From positions 390,499-454,498 of the forward strand of contig VZTJ01004095.1 in NCBI GenBank assembly GCA_013397795.1: a DNA stretch of 64,000 nucleotides. Reading direction: 5' to 3'. Source of the stretch: Orthonyx spaldingii (lineage: Eukaryota; Chordata; Aves; Passeriformes; Orthonychidae). Under the pieces are notes generated by a model. That model saw nothing but the letters and a program-made list of their open reading frames with translations. It had not been told where the DNA came from and searched no databases. This document shows positions 48,001 to 60,000 of this stretch, piece after piece (position 1 is the first letter of the stretch; each line of letters starts with the position of its first letter). Made by a program: the position numbers and the translations under genes.

Positions 48001-51000
48001 TTTTGAGTGAGCCGAGATATTGAGTATTGGAAACTATTTGTTGCTCTTGTGCAGTACAGTCTCTCCCCAGCAAAATTTCTTAAATGTTAGTTGGAAGAAC
48101 AGCAGTCTAATTACGTAATTACTCGTACTTGCTAATTACATAATTAGACATAACTATGCTTTTTTTCATCAGACTGAAAAAAAAAGACTTTTTAAAAGCA
48201 GTCAGGACAGTCACGCTGCCAAAAGTACGTAGAAAGAAGAGAGAAAGTCGATGGTGCAACACACCCGTTTCACGCAGCGGGAGCCTCTCCCATGCAAGTG
48301 ATTTATCACGTGCTTAAACTTCAGTGTGGGAGTTGTCCTGTATTTTTATTGGACATGGATGTGCTTCAAATTAAGCAACGTGTCTAAATCTTTGCAGGAT
48401 CAGGGTCTGGCCTCCCCAAAGAATTTTTGTGGGTTTGTGTTGCAGCTTTGACGTTCTTTATGTAGCTGTTGTTGCTTGAATAATACATTTATGCTGCTAA
48501 AGGAAGGGAATATTTGGAAATCGGGCATTTAGCAACTGGTGAGTGGTACTGCAGACTGATAACAAAAGCTGGTTCCACTTTGGGATTAAATGTTCCCTTT
48601 ACCTTTTTTCCCCCCTAAAACACATTTGGAAATTTAAAAAAAACCCAAAACTGTAACAAAGAAATACTAAAAAACTCAGTCAACAAAGAAAAAATTAAAG
48701 AAAGTAAAATACAGAAAAACAAAATAAAGGCATAATATACCTCAAGCCACAATATCCACAATTCAAAGCAGTCCCGTGTCCTTTTATTGTCTCTTCATTC
48801 CAATATGCCTCATCAGAAAAGCCTGGAAATTCACCTTGCTAAAAATTATTTCCTTCCTGGTATCCTCATGACTTAGGATTTTGTTGGGACTGACATTAAG
48901 TCCTGTGGATGAGGCTCTTATTTGGTTTTTGTTTTGTTTTTTTGTTTTTTACAGGTGGTGTTTGACCGCTTAAAAGGCATGGCCCTGGTTCTCTACAATG
49001 AGATTGAATATGCACAAGCAGCTGTAAAAGAGACCAAGGGGAGGAAAATCGGTGGGAATAAAATTAAGGTGTGCAGAATGACCTCCAAACCAAAGCAAAA
49101 CAGGCAAAAAAAGAGGAACAAATTGTGTTTAGGCCTTCCCCCTTAAATGCTGGCAGTGCAGACTGCCAGCATCGAGGAATACTTGGCGGGACACACACGT
49201 CCCACGTACCAAAGGTTTAAATTATATTTTTATACTCGGCTTATCAAGATGTCAGGGAATCCTGAACTGTTACTTATAAAGCCTTCTCCAGTATTCTGCC
49301 GTTTGTTTCGCTGAACTTGTCTCTCTGAGCTCCTGAGTGTTGGTGTCCGTGTCACTGCCTCGTTTACCCCAATCCAAGGCAAACTTTTGTCTGTTTTTGT
49401 GTTGAAAAAGGGAAATCTGAAGGTGTGAGTTCCTCCAGGATAGCACGTGTCTGCAATCCAGTTGCCCCATGCTGATGTCCAGGCTCTGGGGTACAGTAAC
49501 CCCAACGTGCAGTCATGGAATCATGAAATGCTTTGGGTTGGAAAAGACCTTAAAGGTTATCTTGTCGTTCCTTGCAACAGATTTTAAACAATAATTGAAA
49601 ACACTACTTTAAAAAATACACAGAAAATACTTTTCTTCCTGGAGCAACACTTAACATTTACAGGGATGTCTTGGGTTTGGGTGAATGTGGTGATGCCTGT
49701 TCTGACTGTCCCATCAGTCCCACTAACTGGGGACGTGAGGTGTCAGCCAGCCCTTTGAATTATCTTCCTCCTCCTCCTTTCTCCTCTCCTGAAGAGTGGG
49801 CAGTGATGTCAGGTATGATCTCAGCAGCTTCCCACCTCACCCAGGGCTGGGAGCTGGATGTCCTGTAGTTTCTGAGCAGAGTGTTGGATATCAGTCACCT
49901 TCGTATGTAGGAAAGCCTGTGGTCCCTTAAAAGTTTCACATCCTATGTGGGTCTTATTTCTTAATGACTTTGGAATAAGCAACACCCCCAGTGTGTGTCT
50001 GTGCTCTATTGCTGTGGTTACACACAGGACTGGGCTGATCTTAAAAACAGCAGGAACTAGAATGTTAAAAATATTGCATTATGTGGCATACATGTAATGA
50101 AATCCATTCTAATCCTTAATTTTTTGCGCTAGACCTTTAGCTTCTTATTATTCACACCCTTGGCTAGAAGACACCAATTCTTGGAGTAGCTGGAACAGGG
50201 AGCTCCAGTTCAGGAGGCTTGGTTCTTTCCCTGCTCTATCACCCCGGGCAAACACCGTGGAGCCTGGAATAGATTCATAATCCTGACCTTCTGTAGCACT
50301 GCCCTGAGATAAAAGGGACTTTGGAACTGTCCTTGCATTAAAAACATCAATACCACGATAATAGTGTGTATTTTTCCTGCTGCTTTGCCCAACAGAGGCC
50401 TCTGGGCTGGCAGCTACAACAACATAGTAAGGAGGCAGTTACACAGCTCCACTGAGAAAGATCTTTATTCCTGGAGATGTGCAGGGCCAGAATTGGGAAG
50501 TGTTTGACATTTTTAATTGGATTTTGCCCCATTTTCAGTTCTGCTCCCACCTTCAGCAGACAGGGAAATGTTGTCAGAATGAGATGTTTCCGTGACTGAA
50601 TGGGATTTTCCCTTTCTTTTTCAGGTGGACTTTGCAAATCGGGAGAGTCAGTTGGCATTTTATCATTCCATGGAGAAAACGGGTCAGGATATCAGAGACT
50701 TCTATGAAATGCTGGCGGAAAGAAGGCATGTATCAATATCTTTATTCAATTTTTTGTTTTTCAACATCACCTTACACAATTCTCTTGCAATCATTATGCT
50801 CATCATCTTACAATCAAACTTCCTTCAGGCCGTAATTCTTAAACAAGTGTTTGTTCCTCTCAACTTTATCCTTACTTTATAAGTTTTATTTAAAACACCT
50901 CTGCATTTTTAAATTTTTATTTTACCTCTTCACTATTTTTTAAAACAAATTTAGGTGATCAAAGGTAAACTGTGCAGATTAGAGCAGGCAGAATCTCACA

Positions 51001-54000
51001 CATCTGAGGCGTAGCTGCTTGCTGGAATTCCTACAGAGGTGGAGGTTTCAGTTGTCTGCGTGATCCATATTTTAGTATCCCGTTTCTCTGGTGGGTCACC
51101 AGGACACAGTTGGGAGTCATTCATCACGTCTTGGGAATGCAAAGAGCAGCTTATCTGTAACAGAGAAATGTGTCTTGGTGGGTGTATGTAAAGTCTGATA
51201 AACTCCTGCTGCTCAGCCCTTGAGCAGAGAGTAAAATCTGATCCTCTGCCTCCACCTTTCCAACAGTTTTGTTTGTAACTTGATAAAATTATACAATTTG
51301 AGTAAAGATGCATTTTTATTTTGAATAAAGCTGTGTCCTGTGTGGCTGCGCCTTGACAGCAGCTGGCACCACATGCTGCACAGCCACTTATTTATCCCTG
51401 CGGACTTGGCACAGAAACACTCCACATTTTGAGCTTTTTTACCTCCACTGACTGAAAAAACACCCATGTTTTATTCCCTTCAGAGCCTGGCTCATTGTTA
51501 GTACTCTGCCTTGCCCAGGAGTCAGCCCAGCGTGACGCTGACTGTACCTGGGAGCTGGATAAACCCAATCGTTCTTTGCAGCAAAATAGATTGGTCTGAC
51601 ATAATGCAAAATGAGCAGATTTAAAACCAAGAGCAGGGTTTGGAAATTGGCAATCAGGATTTGCATAATGGAAATACAAGTGTGCCTTCCCCAGGCCTTG
51701 CCAGATGTTGTGATGTGCCAGCAATAAGCATTTCCTCAGAACTACACTGGATTCAGGCAAGAGAAGGGTGTTATTGGATGATTTTTTGCACACAGGACTC
51801 AGGTGGGCTTGTCTTTGCCATGGAATCATCCTGAGCAGGACCCTGATTTCTGGTGTTTGAGCACATGTTAGTCTGGTTTTTCCTTCTCTGTAGACTCTCC
51901 TCACACAGTCATTAGGAGATCCATAGGGATAATGCATCATGGAGCAGTGGAGCGAGCTCTGCAGTGACTCCTGTAATTCTGCAGCTTCTGCTGTGCTTCT
52001 GAACTCCTCCTTGCAGAGGAACTGAGATCTGCACAAACCACTCGGGGTTCAAATTCTCTCGGGGTTGTAGTTGGAGCCAGTCTCAATAGGACCCAAAGGG
52101 AAAAAAAAACCATGAGAAAACAAACAAAATCCCTGATCAATACTTTTTAGCTTCACAGCTGCTTTTCATGACATCCCACTTCACTTGTGAGGTTTTCCTC
52201 TTCAGTGTTCCATCCTTCTTCAATTTTGTACTTTTCTTAAAAGGTGGAAGCTGCCAGCTTTTAACTTAAACATAAACTGTGAAGCCAAATAAACCTATGA
52301 GAAATCCCAGAATCATTTAGGTTGAAAAAGACCTCCAAGGTCATTGAGTCCAACCTGTGACTGATCCCCACCTTATCAGCCAGCCCAGAGCACTGAGTGC
52401 CGCTCCAGGCCTTCCTTGGACACCTCCAGGGATGGGGACTCCAAACCTCCCTGGGCAGCCCCTGCCAAGGCCTGACCACCTCTTCCATGAGGAAATTCCT
52501 CCTAATGTTCAACCTGAATTTCCCCTGGCACAGCTTGAGGCCATTTCCTCTTGTCCTGTCCCTGTTCCCTGGGAGCAGAGCCCAACCCTACCTTTGTACA
52601 GAGTGTGCAAAACACTCTGTAATGGTGCGGAGTTGGAACTCCAGCTTTATTCCACCTCCCTGCCATGTTCAGTGTTACAAATTACTTATTTTTGCTGCTT
52701 GGAGATACTGAAATAGCAACATTAATTGCTTGACTTACTTTGATGAATGAATTCACCTGATCTGATAAACAACCTGATATTTGTTGACTTGGTTCTACTG
52801 TAAACAGGCAACGCCAGCAAGTCACATGCAGTGAAAGAGCTAATTTGGGAATTAAAAGATCACTTGCAGGGCTTAGGATTTTTAAAGAAATCTTAGCACC
52901 ACTTTGCTGCTTAGTAACAGAAAGATTCCATCCCTGAATTTTGATTTGACTCCTGTTTTCAGAGACAAATGAAGGCCTCAGGTACTGGATAAGGGGGTGT
53001 CTTCACCCTGCCAGCCCTGTGTGGGTGCACAGGTGTTGTGTTAGTTTTACCTTCATTTCATGCAAGATTTGAATTGGTGGTGAAACAATGCTTGGAAGAG
53101 CTGTTATGATATTACCCATGAAGTACATTTGGTGTTTGATAACTTAAGAAACTGTTCAGTCCACTGCACACAGATTCCGTGCCAAACCTCTGTGTGCAGC
53201 TGCCTTGATAGGAAAAATAATCAGAAAATTATTCCTTTACATGGCAAAAACCTGTGGTAACAGAGTACATTGGTTGAGAAGAACTAGAATCTGTTTATTC
53301 TTGTGTTTAGCAGAGACGAGCGAAGAGGATCCTACGAATACGCCCCTGACCGTACTTACTATGAGACCGTTCGGACCCCAGGGACGTATCCCGAAGATCC
53401 TCGGCGGGAATACCCAGCTCGGGGCAGAGAATTCTATGCTGAGTGGGATCCCTATCAAGGAGACTACTACGATCCACGATACTACGACGACCCTCGCGAG
53501 TACCGGGATTACCGGGGAGATCCATACGAGCAGGACATCAGGGAGTACAGCTACAGACAACGGGAGAGGGAGAGGGAGAGGGAACGGTTTGAATCCGATC
53601 GGGACAGAGACCACGAGCGGAGACCGATCGAGCGGAGCCAGAGCCCAACGCATTCCCGGCGCCCACAGAGCCCCGGAGCGTCCCCCTCGCAGTCAGAACG
53701 GCTGCAGAGCGACTCAGAGAGGAGGATTTACAGCAGGTCCTCGGATCGCAGTGGCAGCTGCAGCTCGCTGTCCCCTCCGCGATACGACAAGCTCGACAAA
53801 GCCCGCGTGGAACGATACACAAAAAACGAGAAAGTGGAGAAAGAGCGTGTTTTCGAGCAGGAGAGGGTGGACAAGGAGAAACGCTTGGTGAGGAAGGAAA
53901 AGCCAGAAAAAATAGAAAAGGAGAAAACAGATAAGCAGAAACGAAAAGCGAAAATCCATTCGCCCAGCTCTCAGTCCTCGGAAACAGATCAGGAGAATGA

Positions 54001-57000
54001 GAGAGAGCCCAGCCCAGAAAAACTGAAGGGCAACAGTAAACAAAGCAAAGAGAGGGGTGACAAAGAAGGGACAGCAAAGAATCGCCTGGAACTGATGCCC
54101 TGTGTTGTGCTGACCCGTGTGAAGGAAAAGGAGGGGAAGGTGATCGATCAGCCTGCGCTGGAGAAACTGAGGGCAAAGCTGGATAATGACACTCTGAAAT
54201 CCCCACTGCTTGAACAGAAAACCCAGACGTCCCAGGCTGAGCAAGCCAAGTCCGAGCAATCTAAACCAGAACCCGTCAGAACCAAGGTACAGAAGGAGAA
54301 AGCCCTTGCCAGTCACATCGAAGTGGTGGACAAAGACGGAAAAATGAAACCCAAAAAGCACTTGAAGACAGAGCAAACTTCTGAGGGGGCCAATGCAGTT
54401 GATTTAGACAAGTTGGAGGCTCGTAAAAGGCGTTTTGCTGATGCAAATCTGAAACCTGACAGGCAAAAACTGGATGTGAAACGGAGCAGCCAAGATGAGG
54501 AGGATGCACGCATGGTTTTGAAAAAGCAGCTTGATGCGACGGCGTCGTCTAGAGAAGCACCTGTGTTAAGGGAAGGTGAATTGGAGAGAAAACCCCTGAG
54601 GAAGGAGATGCTTAAAAGGGAATCTAAAAAACTCAAACTGGAAAGGCTTATTCCCGTTACTAGTCCCAAAGAAATTCAGGACACTCTTAATGTTGGTGGC
54701 ATTGGCATGCGTCCCACCCTGGATCTACAGGCGAGGCTCATGGAGGCACCCGATGAACCTGTGGAAGTTCAGGAACTCCCTACTAAAAAACTGAACCCGG
54801 TAAAACCCCAGCATAAGCAGGTACAGCTGCTGGACGAGCAGGGAACGGAGAGAGAGGACACAAGAAAGAATTACTCCGTTCTTCCTGAAGAAACACCAGA
54901 CCATAAACTTGGCCAAGAGAAACCTCAGTCAGCTGACACGGAGGAGAAAATCAGCATCGACATTGACCACACGCAGAGCTACCGGAAACAAATGGAGCAA
55001 AGTCGCAGGTTGAAACAGCAGCTAGAAATGGAGATAGCAAAGTCAGAGAAGTTTGGCAGCCCAAAGAAAGATGTGGATGAATATGAAAAGCGGAGTCTGG
55101 TTCACGAGGTGGGAAAGCCTCCACAAGACGTCACTGATGACTCTCCACCGAGTAAAAGGAAAAAGACTGACCAGTTTGACTTCGAAATTAGCACTAAGAG
55201 AGAAAGGAACTACAGAAGTTCTCGTCAGGTGAGTGAGGACTCCGAAAGGATGTCCTGTTCCCCGAGCATCAGACACTTCCCCTTCCACGAGGATGATGAC
55301 ACGCTCGATTCTCCAAGGTTAATGCCATTGAAGGAAACCAAAGAGTCACCTAAAATAGAAGAAAAGGGTCTTTCATACTCCAACATGACTGTGAGGGAGG
55401 ACTCACTGAAATTCAATCCTTATGATTCCAGCAGAAGGGAGCAGATGGCAGAAATGGCTAAAATAAAACTCTCCGTGCTGAGTTCTGAGGAAGACTCAAG
55501 TAGGTGGGAAACCCAAGTGAAGCAAGAGCCTGGGAGAGTTGATATCAGCTTTCCAAGCAGCATTGTGAAAAGAGACAGCATACGGAAACGGTCTGTCCGA
55601 GACCTGGAACCTGGGGAGGTGCCTTCGGATTCGGATGACGATGGTGAAAACAAGCCCCATTCCCCAAAAGCCTCATCCTTGTTAGAGAGTTCCAGATTGT
55701 CTTTTTTATTAAGGGACAGAGAAGAGAAGTTCCGTGAAAGAGAGGAAAGACTCCAGTCCAGTTCCTTAGAAAGAAACAAATTCTACTCTTTTGCGTTGGA
55801 CAAGACAATTACACCTGACACAAAGGCCTTGCTTGAAAGGGCTAAATCCCTCTCTTCCTCCAGAGAGGAAAACTGGTCCTTTCTAGACTGGGATTCAAGA
55901 TTTGCTAGTTTCAGAAACAATAAAGACAAAGAGAAGGTTGACTCGGCTCCAAGACCTATTCCATCCTGGTATATGAAAAAGAAAAAAATCAGAACCGATT
56001 CCGAGGGTGGAAAACTGGATGATAAGAAAGAAGATCATAAAGAGGAGGAACAAGAGCGGCAGGAACTGTTTGCATCTCGGTTTTTGCACAGTTCAATCTT
56101 TGAACAGGACTCCAAACGCCTGCAGCATTTAGAGAGGAAAGATGATGATCTGGACTTCATCTCCGGAAGGTTGTATGGGAGACAGTCCTCCTCCGATGGG
56201 ACAAACAGCACGGCTGATTTGGTTCAAGAGCCGGTGGTTCTCTTCCACAGTAGGTTTGTTGAACTGACACGAATGCAGCAGAAAGAAAAGGAGAAAGATC
56301 AGAAACCAAAAGAAGTGGAGAAACAGGAAGATAAAGAAAACCGACCGAAAACACCAGAAATGGTTCCTGATAGTAAAGAAACAGAACATAAACCTTCCTC
56401 AGTTGTTGGTCCTTCTTCAGTCACCGTCCTCCCACAGGAACCTGCTCCCATCACTTCTGAGAAAATAGTGAGCGAAAAGGTCCTGGTGGAACCAGCTTCT
56501 GTCAAAGAAGAGAAACCTTCTGAACCTGCTGCTGCAGCAGAGGAACAAAAACCTTTTCCTGAACTCACTGCTCCTGTCAAAATGGAACCTTCTGAGCAAA
56601 TGGAACCTCCGCCAGTTGTAGAAGCAAGTAAAGAAATTGTTGCTACAACCCTGGTGCCGGAGGAAGATACTGTGGCAACAGAGCATCCTTCATACTTGGA
56701 TACCAAACCTCCCACTCCTGGGGCCTCCTTTTCCGATGCAGACATCAGCGTAGATCCGGAACCTGAGGCTGCCCAGCTGCTTCCACCTCCGCCCAAGCTA
56801 GTTCAGAAGTCAGATGAAGCTGCAGAACCTAAAGAGGAAAATCCTCCACCCTCTACCAACACGGATGCTGGAGTGAGTCAAAAGGTGGAGGCGGCTGCTG
56901 AGGTCCTGCCACCTGTTTCTGACAACGATATGGAAGTGGAACCGCCAGTTGTTGTAAAAGATAAAAAATCCTACAAGAGTAAACGGTCCAAGACTCCTGT

Positions 57001-60000
57001 GCAGTCGGCTGCGGCTAATGTCACAGAAAAGCCCGTCACAAGGAAGAGTGAACGAATTGACCGTGAAAAACTGAAAAGGTCGAGCTCTCCTCGTGGGGAG
57101 ACCCAGAAGCTTTCTGAATTGAAAGTGGAGTCAGAAAAGGTTTCAAGAAATGCTGCTAAATCCCCGAGTTCTGCTGCAGAGCCGGAAAACGTGGAGCTGA
57201 GCTTGCCGATAGGCCGGACCAGGCGCAGAAACGTGAGGTCGGTCTATGCTACCACAGGGGACAACGAAGGCCCATCTCCGGTGAAGGACTCAGTGGAGGT
57301 CACTAGATCCACCAGGAAGAGAGGGGAAAAGGAACCACAGGAAACAGTGACAACTGTTCCCACAACCCCGAGGAGGGGAAGACCTCCCAAAACCCGCCGT
57401 AAGCCAGAGGAGGACATCTCTCCGATAAAGACTGAACCGGTACAACAAGAGGTGGAGGAGGCTGAAACTAAAGATACTGTGGAAGCTCCTAAGCCTGCAG
57501 AGGGTTGGAGGTCTCCTAGATCCCAGAAGCTCACGCACAGTCACTCATCAGCTGCTACCAGCCAACAGGGAAAGAAAGGGAAGAATGAACTGAAAGCCGA
57601 TACCACGGCTGAATCTGAAGATACTGCTGAAAGAAGCAGTCAGGAATCAAACATCAGTGACAACAGCAATAAAGCGAAAGCCACTGAGAAAGAGCCAGCA
57701 GCAAGCGAGCAGAAACGTGATAGGAAGGAACTGGATGTGGAGAAAAACCAGCTAGAAATCCCCACAGTTGAGATCATTGAGAAGAAGCCGATGCCAGAAA
57801 AGGTTACGAAATCCAAGAGGGGAAGGTACAAAAATACCAAAACCGTCGTTGATAAGGCATCTGTGTGTCTCAAAAACGTAGAAATACGCCTCAATGTGGA
57901 TGAAGTCAAGGGTGCCTTGCGGCCCACCGAGGAGGAGGCAGAGCCAGTGGCAGTGTCACCACCCAAGATGAAGAGCCCTCCAAAAGAGGACATCCTGCCA
58001 CCACACTTCGCTAAGAATGAGGTAGAAGATTCATTCCCAGAAGTGGAAAAGGAGGTGACACGGGAGCCTAAGCAGTCGCCTGAGGCTGCCCAGTTAGCGA
58101 AGCAGATCGAGCTCGAGCAGGCGGTGGAGAACATTGCAAAACTCACCGAAACTCCTCCGACAATTGCTGCCTACAAAGAGCCGACGACAGATGTGGCTGA
58201 AGTCCGTCAGGAGGAGGAGGCAGATAAACCCGCACACCAGGCCAGTGAAACAGAGCTGGCAGCAGCCATTGGCTCCATCATCAATGATATTTCTGGGGAG
58301 ACAGAAAGCTTCCCTGCACCGCCGACGTATCCTGCTGAATCTGAGGCTGAAATCCCCACGGAGCCCTTGGTGTTGCAGTCACCTCGTGAGGAGATGGAGC
58401 CTGAGACGGATCAGGCAGTGAACAATATCTTAGAAACAGAGGCTGCTGTCGAGCCTGTGGTGCAGCCAGTGCCCGGCTCCGTCCCATCGGCATTGGAGAC
58501 AGAGAGCAAGGAGTCCGAAGTCAGCTTCAGTGAATCTTCCAACTCTGCGCAGGAGGCCGAGACTTTGCAGGAGGCTGAAGTTGCTCGGAAGGAAAAGGGC
58601 CGTCAGAAAACCACACGACAGAGACGCAAGAAGAGCACAAGCAGGAAGGGCGACGCCACCGAAGTCAACACTTTCGAGGCGGAGAGGGTGCAGAGCAAAT
58701 CACCCCCTGCCAACGAAGTAAAGACGAAACCTGAAGAAGCCTCAAAGGAGGAAAAGCAAATCAAACCCACAGCATCCATGGAGCCAAGCGCTTCTGATGT
58801 CACCAAGGCTGTGGCTGCTGATGTTGTGGCTGCACACGAGGCTATCCCTGAGAGCAACACCTCTCCAAAGGTGCCCGCTCCAGCTCCTCTGGACCTGGGT
58901 GCCCCGCCTGTCCCCCTCGACGAGGGGAGTCAGAGCGGGTTCAAGATCCGGTCGCCCCTAGAGAATGCTCCCATCACGCCGCCGAGCGCCCCAAATGCAG
59001 CCCTTCCTGCCGTCCCCACGGCAGCGTCCAAGCTGCCCACCCCGGTGCCCACCGCCATCGTCCCCCTTCACTCTGGCACTGCCAAGGTGCCGGAGTGGAT
59101 GGTCAGGCACGAGGAGCCCCGTGCCCATTCCACACCTCCACCCGCTCTCCCGCCAGACACAAAGGCGTCGGATATCGACACAAACTCCAGCACTTTAAGG
59201 AAGATACTCATGGAGCCCAAATATGTCTCAGCAACAAGCATAACCTCCACGCACGTGACGACAACGCACGCTGAGCCAGTGAGCGCGCCGTGCTTGGAGG
59301 AGGCACCTCTCCACCCTGCCATGGAGGCCATCAAGCCGGTGTCTGAGGAGAAGCCGGCCGTCCCCGTCGCCAGCACCCTGGACCCACCAGTGGCCGAAGC
59401 GCCGGTGTTCAGCGAGAAGGAAAAGATCAACACCGTGATTGCTCCCAAAGCCACTTCTGTCATCAGCAGGATGCCCCACAGCGTGGATCTGGAGGAGGCT
59501 CCGAGGATCACCTTGGTGAAACAAGCTCCCCAAACCCAGACCTGCCTTGTCAATGCTCCCTCGCCAAAATTTAAGCAGAGGTCAAGTACAAATGATAACA
59601 GCAGATTTCATCCAGGATCGATGTCCATTATCGAGGAGAGGCCTGTGGAGACTGGGTCCAGTCCAGGGCTGCGGGTGAACACCTCAGAAGGTGTGGTGCT
59701 CCTGAGTTACTCGGGGCAGAAGACAGAAGGTCCTCAGCGAATCAGTGCCAAGATCAGCCAGATTCCCCCAGCCAGTGCTGTGGACATCGAGTTCCAACAG
59801 TCTGTATCCAAGTCTCAGATTAAACAGGAGCCTATCACGCCGTCCCAGCCGGCACCGAAAGGCTCCCAGACCTCGGCGGGCTACGGGACTGTCTCCACCC
59901 ATTCTTCATTGGTACTTGGAACACAGCCCTACAACACCTCGCCCGTCATCTCCTCCATCAAACAGGAGCGCGCTGCGCTGGACAAGCCTGACTCGTCCCA

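Noticed and set aside
53205..53891. 228-codon + strand frame overlapping the start of exon 11
   Set aside because: It is out of frame with SPEN, spans the intron/exon border and has no recognisable domain.
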